Origin: Cryptomeria japonica
Taxonomy: Eukaryota; Streptophyta; Pinopsida; Cupressales; Cupressaceae
Length of the DNA stretch: 64,000 nucleotides
Assembly (NCBI RefSeq): GCF_030272615.1
Contig: NC_081410.1
Location: 260,822,437-260,886,436 of the forward strand
Reading direction: 5' to 3'
The first letter of the stretch is position 1. Each line of letters opens with the position of its first letter. Shown here piece by piece: positions 44,449 to 53,544 of this stretch. Both the position numbers and the translations under genes were made by a program. The notes beneath the pieces were generated by a model. That model did no database searches, was not told the origin of the DNA, and saw only the letters and a program-made list of their open reading frames with translations.

Positions 44449-46434
44449 CTAATTCTGGGGCCCTGTGGACTCACCCTGGCTCAAGAAAAGCCTGTAATCC
44501 AATGTTCCACGGGCGTCGGGGACGGGGGGATGCGGGGACGCGTCTCCGGGACGGGGGGACCAAGGGTCTAAATCTGGGGACTCAGTGCGCATTGTGCCGG
44601 CATCTCTGGAATCAAACATCTTCTCTATGCACCTAAAGAAACCCGCCTTCACCTCATCATCCTGAATCGGTGTCAGTCTACCCGGTCTAGCCTTGTACCA
44701 CTTAGGATTCAAGGCAAAGGCAGCCATATGCAAAGGAGTGTTCAACTTGTCCCATCTACGCAGAATGATAGGCTGGATTTGCTCATTGTAGAATGCTAAA
44801 GAGGGGTCCTTCACTCGCACAGCAACCCTCATCTGGTCAAGCATAGAGTCAATGCACTCATACACCTCTCCAAGGTTAGGTGCATCCCCATTCCCATATC
44901 TGATCACCTGGAACACTGGAAAAATGATAGAGACAATGTATTTCGCATCAGTCCAAAACATATCACTCTTCACTATCTCCTTCACCCTTCTCCCTTGCTC
45001 TTTCTTGGCCTCAGCCCACCTATTCCACTCATTAGTCATAACCATGAGTTGCAATGCCTCTTGCAACTCAATCATTCTCTCCAAGAGAATGAAATAGGAT
45101 GCATATCTAGTCTCAACTGGTTTCAAGAACTCCTCCTTCGCGAAGGTCCTGAAGAGTGCATGTGAAGTGTGGTGGTTGTAGATAAACATCTGCACATCTC
45201 TCGCATCGGTGACCACTCCTCTAATCCAGTCTATCTTCCCCATGTCCTTGAGTGCATTGTTCATGACATGCACACAACATGGGGTCCACCAAATGTGTGT
45301 ATAGGCTGCCTCAACGAGTCTCCCTGCTGCTCTACACACATAGGCTGCATCTGTCACTACTTGGACCACATTTTGTGGCCCAATCTCCTCAATAGCCTCC
45401 CTGAGGACCTGAAACTGGAAATCAACATCTTTACAATGCCCTGTACAATCAACTGCTCTAAGGAAGTATGGGCCCTCTGCACATGTGACCATGACGTTGA
45501 TGAGTGGACGATGGCTAATGTTCGTCCACCCATCCATAACTATGCTGCACCCTGATGCCACCCAACATGCCTTCATCTTCTCCATCAAAATATTGATCTT
45601 GGAATAGCATTTATCCAAGATCGAGGTCCTCATTTTCATCTCCCCTGGTGGCACATAAGATGGTCCTCCCTTGGTCACCATAGCCATCATCTCCCTATAA
45701 TAAGGAGACCGTGTAACATGAAATGGAATGCCATTGGCAAAGAAGAACTTGCCAATGGATTCATCTATCTCATCTCTCAGCTGCACATTAAACATATCAA
45801 TAATGGGGTTGCTCTGTGGTGTCTGCAACTTACGTTTCCCAGCCCTGGCGGCAGTAGAAGTGGAAGTGGATGGAGATCCAAACATCATTCCTCCCGTCTG
45901 CGAAGCATGAGAAGTATGAAGTGCTGCCCTAGCAGACAAAGTAGTAGGCATTGAAATATTTGTGTCATCTGGAACCCCCCAAAGCCTATTAAACTCAATT
46001 TTGTACTGTATATTTTTGGCTTCTTCCAAAAACTTACAATGTTTCACGCCTTTTCCTCTCCAAAACAGAAAGTGTGCATTCACCCTACTAATGCTACCGA
46101 ACCATTCTGTGTCACAAATATTGCACTTCCACTTCTTTGTTCCCCCACTTGAATGTGATGCAGTGCCTTGTACTGATATTCGTGAAGCAAACTGTTTTAG
46201 AGGAGACTTAGGATCAAAATGACCCCTAGCATATGGTGCCAACAACTCTGAAGGGCAACCTGTACTAGCTGGTGCACTTGCCATAGAGCTAGATTGGGCT
46301 CCAGGATCAGCCCCATGGTCACCCCCCTCATTTTCAGGTTCATATTCTGAATCATTCTCACTATGAGAATGGATTTCCATGTCATCTTCACTCATGCCTT
46401 GGGAGCTCATTGTGAAATTGACACTGCATTTCAC
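44449..46434 (-). CDS. hAT transposase-like protein (BED finger + DUF659), C-terminally short
   Basis: A 661-codon open frame. An acidic N-terminus (possible alternative start at 46410, MSSQGMSEDD) is followed by a BED-type finger at residues ~100-135 (KWKCNICDTEW, then VNAHFLFWRGKGVKHC). A low-complexity linker leads to a DUF659 block at ~230-400 (FFFANGIPFHVTRSPYYREM, IVMDGWTNISHRPLINVMV, VVQVVTDAA, WWTPCCVHVMNNALKD). A hAT core-like part follows (ETRYASYFILLERM, ALNPKWY). The C-terminal hATC dimerisation domain is missing. The last ~40 codons run through subterminal repeats and the inverted repeat, and the stop lies 51 bp outside the transposon in GL-3. It may not cut DNA by itself. It could be a non-autonomous or regulatory derivative. 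Confidence 0.85.
   Translation of the reverse strand: MKCSVNFTMSSQGMSEDDMEIHSHSENDSEYEPENEGGDHGADPGAQSSSMASAPASTGCPSELLAPYARGHFDPKSPLKQFASRISVQGTASHSSGGTKKWKCNICDTEWFGSISRVNAHFLFWRGKGVKHCKFLEEAKNIQYKIEFNRLWGVPDDTNISMPTTLSARAALHTSHASQTGGMMFGSPSTSTSTAARAGKRKLQTPQSNPIIDMFNVQLRDEIDESIGKFFFANGIPFHVTRSPYYREMMAMVTKGGPSYVPPGEMKMRTSILDKCYSKINILMEKMKACWVASGCSIVMDGWTNISHRPLINVMVTCAEGPYFLRAVDCTGHCKDVDFQFQVLREAIEEIGPQNVVQVVTDAAYVCRAAGRLVEAAYTHIWWTPCCVHVMNNALKDMGKIDWIRGVVTDARDVQMFIYNHHTSHALFRTFAKEEFLKPVETRYASYFILLERMIELQEALQLMVMTNEWNRWAEAKKEQGRRVKEIVKSDMFWTDAKYIVSIIFPVFQVIRYGNGDAPNLGEVYECIDSMLDQMRVAVRVKDPSLAFYNEQIQPIILRRWDKLNTPLHMAAFALNPKWYKARPGRLTPIQDDEVKAGFFRCIEKMFDSRDAGTMRTESPDLDPWSPRPGDASPHPPVPDARGTLDYRLFLSQGESTGPQN
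44492..44499. repeat. hAT 8-bp target duplication, left
   Basis: ctgtaatc, identical to 47222-47229. Eight base pairs is the hallmark of hAT insertions. Confidence 0.92.
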
Positions 46435-46500
46435 AAAATAAAAATAAAAATAAAATCAGCCTAGTTTAACAATATATTTTTAAATTTTTTTCCTATTCAT

Positions 46501-46582
46501 CTCAAAATGAGATTTGATGTTGAATCTTGAGGGCAAAATGATCATTTTGCCCTCAAATTTCAACATCAAATCTCATTTTGAG
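46501..46582. repeat. 82-bp spacerless palindrome upstream of the hAT ORF
   Basis: Two 41-bp arms meet at TGATCA with no spacer and only two mismatches. Homology of the arms extends outward to about 46490 and 46600 apart from a 7-base insertion. It lies 67 bp upstream of the transposase start codon, in its presumed leader or promoter. Confidence 0.92.
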
Positions 46583-46989
46583 TCTTGAGATGAATAGGGG
46601 AAAAAAATCCAAAAATGACATAGAACGATGAAAATCAGAAAATATTCAAAATAAAACAAAAAAAAAAAAGAAAAAGTTGAAAAACCCTACCTTGTGCTTG
46701 AAAAATCTCTCCAAAATGTAGAAGAATCTTCTTCTTCCTTTTCTTCTTGCTTCTTTTAGCTCCGATCACACTTGCAATCAGCTTTTCTCACCCCTTCAAT
46801 CAGTCTTCTTCAAGTTTTTCCTCCTCTTTAGCTTGCTGGAAAAAAAAATCAGTTTACCAAAATGAGAGTTAAATCTAAAAGAAACATGTTTTTGTGTTGT
46901 TTTGGGGAGTTGGGTGGGGCCCACGTCCAATTAGGGTTACCCCTTAATCCCCCCAAAAGGCACATGTTTTTTAAAATGTGGCTTTTTCA

Positions 46990-47200
46990 GTTTGTTTAGG
47001 CGTGGGGACGCGGGAGACGCCTGGGCGTCTCCCCAAGCGTCTCCGAGGAGACGTCTCCACGTCTCCCTGGGAGACACGGAGACGCGGAGACGTCTCCACG
47101 TCCCGACAACGATTGGGTGGCGGTGGCGGGACGGCGGGGGACGTCGCGTCCCCGTCCCCGAGACGTCCCTGACGGGGGGACGCGCCCAAAAAGGGGGCGG
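46990..47200 (-). repeat. Subterminal GGAGACG / CGTCTCC repeats of the hAT
   Basis: More than ten copies of CGTCTCC or its complement and related GGGGACG words lie within ~200 bp of the right end; fewer lie at 44510-44575 near the left end. Subterminal short repeats are binding sites for hAT transposases in characterised elements. The strong G/C content contrasts with the AT-rich surroundings. Confidence 0.8.
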
Positions 47201-47221
47201 ACGCGTCCCTGTGGAACACTG

Positions 47222-47229
47222 CTGTAATC
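47222..47229. repeat. hAT 8-bp target duplication, right
   Basis: ctgtaatc, partner of 44492-44499. Confidence 0.92.
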
Positions 47230-47338
47230 CAACAATCCCTTCGACATCACTCAAAATGCAAAGGCTAACAGACAAAACCCTAAACACCCAGAAAGCGAAC
47301 CCCAGAAAGCAAAAAAAAAAAAAAAAAAAAGCAGGGGT

Positions 47339-47355
47339 CCCCATTTGCAATGGGG
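47339..47355 (-). repeat. GL-3 5' hairpin
   Basis: CCCCATT and AATGGGG around a GCA loop on the minus strand, 23 bp inside the unit. Confidence 0.8.
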
Positions 47356-47378
47356 CGATGTGTGAATACGTCACAACA

Positions 47379-47383
47379 CTACC
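47379..47383. repeat. GL-3 target-site duplication, right
   Basis: ctacc; GL-2 sequence resumes with caagaagctattcc. Confidence 0.9.
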
Positions 47384-47455
47384 CAAGAAGCTATTCCACT
47401 AAAGTCGCTTGTTCACACATATAGACCTTGGAATCAGTAGTGATTTTTCAGGAGA

Positions 47456-47483
47456 GGATAGAATACCTTCGGGTATCCTATCC
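47456..47483 (+). repeat. GL-2 U5 hairpin with UUCG loop
   Basis: GGATAGAATACC, loop TTCG, GGTATCCTATCC: 11 of 12 positions pair. The C(UUCG)G tetraloop is known to be exceptionally stable in RNA. It lies 34 nt from the unit's 3' end. Confidence 0.8.
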
Positions 47484-47517
47484 TAATGTTTGGTAGATGA
47501 TAAAATAGACACCAACA

Positions 47518-47522
47518 GATCT
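47518..47522. repeat. GL-2 target-site duplication, right
   Basis: gatct, partner of 31624-31628. Confidence 0.88.
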
Positions 47523-50500
47523 GAGAAAGGTTTCTGCTGTGAAGTAGAGTGGAATTATACTTATTGATGGAGAAGAGTAATGGTTCATACTTCATTCTAA
47601 AGTTGCATTGCAAAATTTTCATTTGATCGGGCTTTGGTTTGGTGGATGAATGAAAAAGCAGAACTAGGATTGGCATGTAAGAACACCATGTGGATATGGT
47701 TCATCTCTCTATTTTGGAAGCATCGGCTTCCACAATTATACATTGACAAGAAGATGACAGTTCCAAAATCTGAAACAAGGCAGTATGTCAGTGACCCAAT
47801 TCTGGGAAAAAATAACTGTTCTTCTAAGACATTTGCCAGCAGGATAAGAGATTTCACATTAGGAAATACCTTTTAGGTCTCAATGCTCAAATAAGAACAT
47901 GATCGATGTCCAGTTTATACCCTATATTCTTTTTTCTAAATAATTGTCATCAAATGAAAAAAGAGAGAAAAACTTAGATACCCTATATTCTTTTTTCTAA
48001 AAAATTGTGATCAAATGAAAAAAGAGAGTAAAAAATAGATCCTCCTTCCTGTAATTAAGTGGAAAACAAAATATGTTTTAATTATATGGCCATTTGGTTT
48101 CTGATGCCTGTTTTTTACTTTTGAGATTTGTCCATAATACATATGCTACAGTGACATTCCTACTTTTGGCACTTAGGTATCAACAACCGACAACTTTAGA
48201 TTGTTGAAGCATGAAAGCCTCTTTATGTCGTTTCACATAGTCTTCTAGATCATTAACTAGTCTATGTTCTTTTTTCTAAAATATTGTGATCAAGGCCCTT
48301 TTACTCACACTGATCAGGATCTTATGACTTCATAATCTATAATTCTTCTTTGTCAAATTTTATGACTCAGGTAACAAAATATGTTTAGTACCGGTCATAC
48401 TAACCACAAAACCAAATTTCCTAGACCCTTAAAACAATTAAATTTGAAAAACTATACATTTTTAGACCAAACTTTAAATCACTGTTGGCATGTCCTATCT
48501 TATATGGACATATGGACAAATTGACAAATTTCCATGCAAAAGAGTCTTCCATTCAATTTCTACAAAATTAACCTCCCCTAGGTATTTTTATGCGAATATT
48601 TAATAACTTCTATGGAGTTTATGATATTTTAAATAAACAATACAAAATTAAAGAGTAAACAAAAAATAAAAATGTCGCCCGAAGTATATATTAAATAATT
48701 GATACAACTGTTGTGCAGTGCCACTGCTCCTCCACATGCTCCACGTGCAACACCTCCTCATGCACAATTTCATCACTGCATTCATCTAGGACCATTCAAA
48801 CACAAACCATGCAAAGGTGAGCTTTCTTTTGTAACAATTTGTTTTCTTCTATAACACAGACTGTGCAAAGGCTGCTCTGAGCTTCCAAAATTACTGCTCA
48901 AGATTCATGAAATAAATTGGGACTCCAAGGATTCCAAAACAACAATCCACAATCTCCTCTTCGGTTTATCCTTTCTGTGATGTAGTTTTTACCTTTGATA
49001 GGACCCCCTTAATGCAAATTCTATGTCATGGTTTAATAGAAGAAGTGAAAATTCCTTTTTGCAAGTAGATTGACAACACGCAAAGATATTTTCTCACTGG
49101 TAGCAGGAAACATCAACAGCAAGATGTTATGCTTCGCCTCTGCCTCTATAAACAATAACAACAAGCTCTTATCCTCGTGAGTGATTTTGATATCATTAAA
49201 GATTATTAATTAAGCCAAAGAATTAAACCTCATTAACAACTTCATTGGCCATGTACATCAATGCACGATGTGCTAATGATAGCTTGAGTAAAACAAGGCC
49301 TAAACAATAATACAATAATAACAACATCAAGTTTGTGATTGTTACGATAGCACTTAATCAATCAAATAATGATAACTTCACTATCTCTAAAATATCTTCA
49401 CAACATGGCTTCAACTCGCTGATCCTTGTACTCATCAACGTTGACAGACAATCAAGTTTACTTTAGAATATGGGTCCCAACAATGGGACCAAAATGTTGG
49501 GTTTATTTGCAGAGTTACACAGGGACATATCCCCTAAATTTTGTGTACCCTATCCCCCTATGGTGTTCTTAGGAAATGAGGATGATAGGGGCATCTCTTG
49601 TCTCCATGGATTTCAGAGACATGTCCTCAAAGTGCCTTCTGATGAGGTCTAAGTCCCTTGACCATCTTGGGGATGTTTGAAGTAACATCCCTCACTTTTT
49701 ATATGGGGGCAGATCCTTCATGCCTCTTATCGAACCTTACACACTCGCTATGTCTAACCTACCCATACATTTGCAACTCACAGTTATCACAATCAATTTG
49801 CATTTTGCACTTGCAGCATGAGGAGGAAGGAAAGGAAAATGAGGCATGGATGTAAGAGTTCTTGTTTTTGAAAGTTGTGTATTTTTATATCTTTAATCTT
49901 ACTGCTATGCCTATAGTTTGAACATTTTATTATTTTGTAGCCTCAGACCTTTTGTTGTAATAAAAACGACATTTCTATTTTACAAATTCTTCCATACTTT
50001 AAGCATTCAACATTGAACATTGAATCTTGAAGTTGATGTGTTATGTGAATGTCTAAACTTGAAGCTTGATGTCATGTATAGCTGAACTTATAATATTGTC
50101 CCCTATCATCCCCCCAAAATGGCCTCCCAGAATTCTGACCACAAAACATGTCCCACCAGCTCCATCCTGGAACACCATGCAACTATCAAAATGTTGAGAG
50201 CACATATATTTGTAAATTACACCATGATAGAAGAACTGAAATTATATTCCATACAATGCAGGATCAATTGACTACATATGTTTTACATTGGCTATATAAA
50301 AGCCTTTGGAAAACAACCACCCTGACCAACTGATGAGAAACTTCTTGACATCCAGCCTATAAATTAACATTTATTTTATTATTTACTAACCTCACTTTAA
50401 CAGTCTGTCACTTATTAAGTCACTCTGAACAAAGGTAGTACATAATTAATGGACTGAGACAAGCATCCCAAATAGACACTTGATGAACCATGACATACAC

Positions 50501-50640
50501 ACAATTCACCTACAACTTCAAAAGTCATGGACACACCTGACATCCACAAACACACCACTAATTAATCAAAGCTGTTTAAGAGGGACACACATTGTTGACA
50601 ATAATGAACCATCATGGACACGGAAACTATTGCATTTTTG
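47523..50640. other. Low-copy DNA, no confirmed gene
   Basis: An 80-codon + frame at 47634-47876 has an aromatic-rich stretch (TMWIWFISLFWKHRLP) and protein-like composition, but I recognise no family. Near 47930-48300 the words TATGTTCTTTTTTCTAAA recur three times. The remainder is AT-rich. Confidence 0.4.
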
Positions 50641-51289
50641 GAAATGCTGCAATTCCATTACACAGAATAATACTGTGCTTCTGTAATTTTATTAAAAACT
50701 GCAGACAAGACAATACCTATTTATAGGGATTAGATCTCCTATATTATAGGAGAGCTCTTATAACCACTTCTTTACATAGACACTCTTGGGATAAATATTT
50801 TCTAGCAAACCATAACAAATACTCATGGGAATGAACAAAATCCTAACAAACCTAAACATGGGATATGGATGATGTAAAATTTCCTAACACCCCCCCTTAT
50901 TACATCTTCTCTAAATGGGAATAGGTGGAATGATAACACTTGATGAACACACTCAATAGTTCATAAAAAACACAAGGTATGAGAAGGGACAAATACATCT
51001 ACTCATGACAAGCAATAGTAGAACTCATCTCACTATGCTTCTTTAGTAGGATTGACCTTACTAGACTTTATCCAAGGATATGGACAAACACATCTACCCA
51101 TGGAACTAAGGATAGGGACAAACACTACCACCCAAGGTTATACAACAAATTGGGGTAGGGACAAACACATCTATCTATCATCTATTATGAGTAGGGACAC
51201 ACTTTTTTGTTCTCAACAATTATGGTTGGGGACAAGCACATCTAATCACCATTATTCAACAAATGTGATTGGGGACAAACACATCCAAT
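50641..51289 (-). mobile_element. LTR fragment with GGGACAAACACATC repeats
   Basis: 50641-50880 is repeated at 55090-55330 in the same orientation with many base differences. On the minus strand both have a TATA-type box (CCTATAAATAGG near 50733), a poly(A)-like AATAAAATTAC and an end GCAGCA or GCAACA. To the right (51060-51285) are about six copies of RGGGACAAACACATCTA-like words. I read it as the promoter-to-3' part of an LTR transcribed leftward; its left end is not fixed. The solo LTR at 51295 interrupts it. Confidence 0.5.
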
Positions 51290-51294
51290 CAAAA
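51290..51294. repeat. Target duplication of solo LTR, left
   Basis: caaaa, repeated at 53540-53544. Confidence 0.75.
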
Positions 51295-51518
51295 TGTAAT
51301 ATCCCCAACATTTTTTTCAATTTGTTTCCAGTTACAATCACAACAAGAACCTGTTAAGGTTAGGAAATCAAGATACAATAATGCTGAAGTTGTAACTCTT
51401 CCACTTTTTGATCACCAAGTGCCCAATATGGGAAGGTGAGAGCATACGGTGTTGAGGGGATCATTAGCTTCAAATAACTGGAAATAATACAATGCTCGGG
51501 CAGCAAGCCGACCCCTTC

Positions 51519-51914
51519 CACTTTTCAGCGGGATATGGAGAATATTGAAGATCACTTGGCGGTAAACCAGCCAAGGATAATACAAGAAACTGAAGAACAA
51601 TCACTCTACCGCTTATGCAACGGGAGGACTAGAAATGAAATTTACTATCAACTCCACCACTTATTCAACGGGAGGACAACATTACAATCAACTCAACCGC
51701 TTATGCAGCAGGAGGACACTATTACAAAATATTCAAAATAGGCAGCTAAGCCAGCCTCTTCCACTTACGAAGTGGGACTACAAGCAATAATCCAAAAGAT
51801 AGCTTTTAGTACTACTAACTAGCTTTACAATGCACATTATGGATTATCAATACATGAAATATCACTATCCCAAAGATAGGCGGCATAGCCATCCTCTTCC
51901 ACTTATGCAGTGGG
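51519..51914 (-). repeat. Six CCACTTATGCAGTGGG-type hairpins
   Basis: Copies start at 51519, 51609, 51658, 51697, 51761 and 51899. The best (51761 and 51899) have CCACT/AGTGG stems; the others vary. Three are preceded by GGCAGCWAAGCC or GGCGGCATAGCC boxes. They lie in the part of the LTR that would be transcribed. Confidence 0.75.
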
Positions 51915-53204
51915 ACTAAGAAATAACATAACTTTGTTGTTAGTACTACTAACCAGCATTACAATCATATAGAATGAAGAATCAAGTGCTGATAACAAGT
52001 CCAATAGCTGCAATAATAATAGATAATCACTCCCAAACCAACTTAGACTACTTACACCAAAAAGCTCTTCTAACACACAACTATGAAATTTTGAAAATCA
52101 ATAACACGCACAGAAAACACGCAGAACAGCAAGCTACGAACACCCCAAAATGCTCATAACTTCTCCAAATCAACTCCGAATGACACAAAAACAGAAGCAA
52201 ATGAAAGCTATGACTAAGGCGATGCAACCAAAGACTCAAACTTGCACCGCGAACACCAAAAACAACCAACACGCAACCCAAGACAGCCAAGAAATGGTAT
52301 GAACCAGCTGGAAAGTTCAATTTGCTGCCAAAAATCAGAAAGAACACCAAATGAAATGCCAAGGTAGAAGAATGATCGCCCTCCAGATACGCTTCCAACG
52401 AGCTATTACCCAGAATAATCGATTGCACAAGCAAGGAGATACGATCGAATCTTCGCTTCAGCCACACCAAAAACCAGCAACACTGAAATCCACACCACAC
52501 TGAGAATCTGAAAATGCACACTAAAATCGAACCACACATTCAAAAATCCATTCACAGCTAGGAGTGATGTCTCACACTCGAAGTCTGTCAAGAGCCCTAG
52601 GAGGTATTCACCCTTGAAGATTGTCCGGAGTTAATCCGACAGCATAACGGTGTAAATTGTCTGAGATACCAAATGAGAAGCCCAACACTCTCATTTATAG
52701 ATTTTGAGGGCTCAAATTCAAATTCACATTCCCTCCAAATGAACGCCAAACCCAAATGCACATTCTCTTCACATTATTATGAAATTACATTTCATTTCTC
52801 CTTTCTCCAAATCGACCTTCTCATAGGAGCAAATATTCTTTATAAAAATGCCAATAAAATCATAATGTGGCATCCAAGGTAGATAAGTGAAATATATTAT
52901 AAAATTAACTTATTTCTCCATAAGGTGTCCATCTTGCCTAATTAATATTTCACTTTATAAAGTATTTTTCCTCACAATAAATCGCCCAATATATAATTAA
53001 GGAAATGACTTATATATGAATATAACTTAAGCAATCCCTTTTAAATAAATCGTCCAACCTTTGCCTTAAGTTATATTTTAATTTTAAACACCATTTTTCA
53101 TCAAATACTGAACTTGCCAAAACAAGCTCCAAGGATATGGGGAACAAGCTGAGAGAATTGTCCTGCCAGAAAATAGCCATCTGAACAAGCCTGCTGACAT
53201 CCTG

Positions 53205-53330
53205 CTAAAAATAGAACTGCTAAAAATAGTACTTACTAAAAATAGCATACTGCTAAAAATAGTAAGTGTTTCCAAAGTGATTTTAACCACATTCTGAGTA
53301 GCCGTCGCACTTACTAAAAATAGTAAGTCC
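53205..53330. repeat. CTAAAAATAG repeats
   Basis: Five copies of CTAAAAATAG(T/C/A)A within 126 bp. One (near 53310) forms the perfect inverted repeat CTTACTA-AAAA-TAGTAAG. They lie upstream of the solo LTR's TATA box. Confidence 0.75.
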
Positions 53331-53539
53331 AGAAAAAGTCACCCGATGCAGATGCATGTCGAACCATCATGAAGCTCTCTGAAAACCCAAAAGGAATCCA
53401 GAATCCAAACTGTCAAACTCCCACATACACCCCCTGAAAACACCAAAGAATCCTCCTAGAAATTCTTGACTAGCCTACGGGCCTCTGAAATAGGCTAACA
53501 GCCAGCTGAACTAATCACTGCGGAGAAGGGGACATTACA

Positions 53540-53544
53540 CAAAA
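53540..53544. repeat. Target duplication of solo LTR, right
   Basis: caaaa, partner of 51290-51294. Confidence 0.75.

Larger units (their letters stand above)
44500..47221 (-). mobile_element. hAT transposon (2,722 bp) inserted in GL-3
   Basis: Ends are CAATGTTCCACGGG (left) and CAGTGTTCCACAGG (right, reversed): 14-bp inverted repeats with two mismatches, flanked by the 8-bp duplication ctgtaatc. It holds one uninterrupted transposase-like frame on the minus strand. Both subterminal regions are G/C-rich with many GGGGACG or GGAGACG words. The intact frame and near-perfect ends suggest a young insertion, the last event in the nest. Confidence 0.93.
39995..47378 (-). mobile_element. GL-3: LTR-like unit nested in GL-2, hosting a hAT
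   Basis: On the minus strand it starts TGTTGTGACG at 47378 and ends ACACATCAACA at 39995, with the 5-bp duplication ctacc. Removing the hAT and its duplication leaves 4,654 bp. In element order: 5' hairpin, an A/T-homopolymer run (47311-47330), 33-bp repeats, a 50-bp foldback, the 17-copy hairpin array, a 30-bp array, telo-box palindrome (40928-40945), TATA (40857-40864), U5 hairpin (40028-40056). No coding region was recognised. Confidence 0.87.
31629..47517 (+). mobile_element. GL-2: giant LTR-like unit with internal ORF, hosting GL-3
   Basis: Starts TGTTGTGACC (31629) and ends GACACCAACA (47517), flanked by a perfect 5-bp duplication, gatct (31624-31628 and 47518-47522). GL-3 and one duplication copy interrupt it at 39995-47383, so the unit itself is 8,500 bp. 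In order: 5' hairpin, 117-bp array, 43-bp array, 94-bp array, ORF copies B1 and B2, telo-box palindrome, TATA (39381), about 745 bp of R/U5-like sequence, U5 hairpin. There is no second long repeat and no gag-pol. It can be read as a solo LTR of exceptional size or as a self-contained TG...CA element. Confidence 0.85.
51295..53539 (-). mobile_element. Solo LTR with TGTAATRTCCCC ends
   Basis: 2,245 bp. The ends form a 12-bp inverted repeat with one difference: TGTAATATCCCC at 51295 and, on the other strand, TGTAATGTCCCC at 53539. The 5-bp flank caaaa is duplicated. On the minus strand a TATA box (CTATAAATGAG) lies near 52692. Six hairpin boxes lie downstream of it (51519-51914) and CTAAAAATAG repeats upstream (53205-53330). 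No gag-pol is present, so this is a solo LTR. It differs in sequence from the GL units. Confidence 0.82.

Noticed and set aside
44488-44502. 11-bp duplication ctgtaatccaa at the hAT
   Set aside because: Eleven bases do repeat, but the last three on the left overlap the inverted repeat start CAA, and on the right they are host bases. The consistent reading is 8 bp, ctgtaatc, as for hAT elements.
39995-47378. GL-3 as a complete LTR retrotransposon with two LTRs
   Set aside because: The two ends are the start and the end of one unit, not repeats of each other. No second TGTTGTGAC or second CATCAACA end lies inside, and there is no gag-pol.
46937-47402. Several overlapping frames up to 149 codons
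   Set aside because: They read through the CGTCTCC subterminal repeats of the hAT in many frames and cross its end. No domain.
51295-51310. TGTTGGGGATATTACA as the start of the neighbouring LTR
   Set aside because: It is the end of the solo LTR 51295-53539, as shown by the matching TGTAATGTCCCC end and the caaaa duplication.
52081-52539. 152-codon minus-strand ORF
   Set aside because: Cysteine- and leucine-rich without a domain, and inside the solo LTR downstream of its TATA box. Probably chance.
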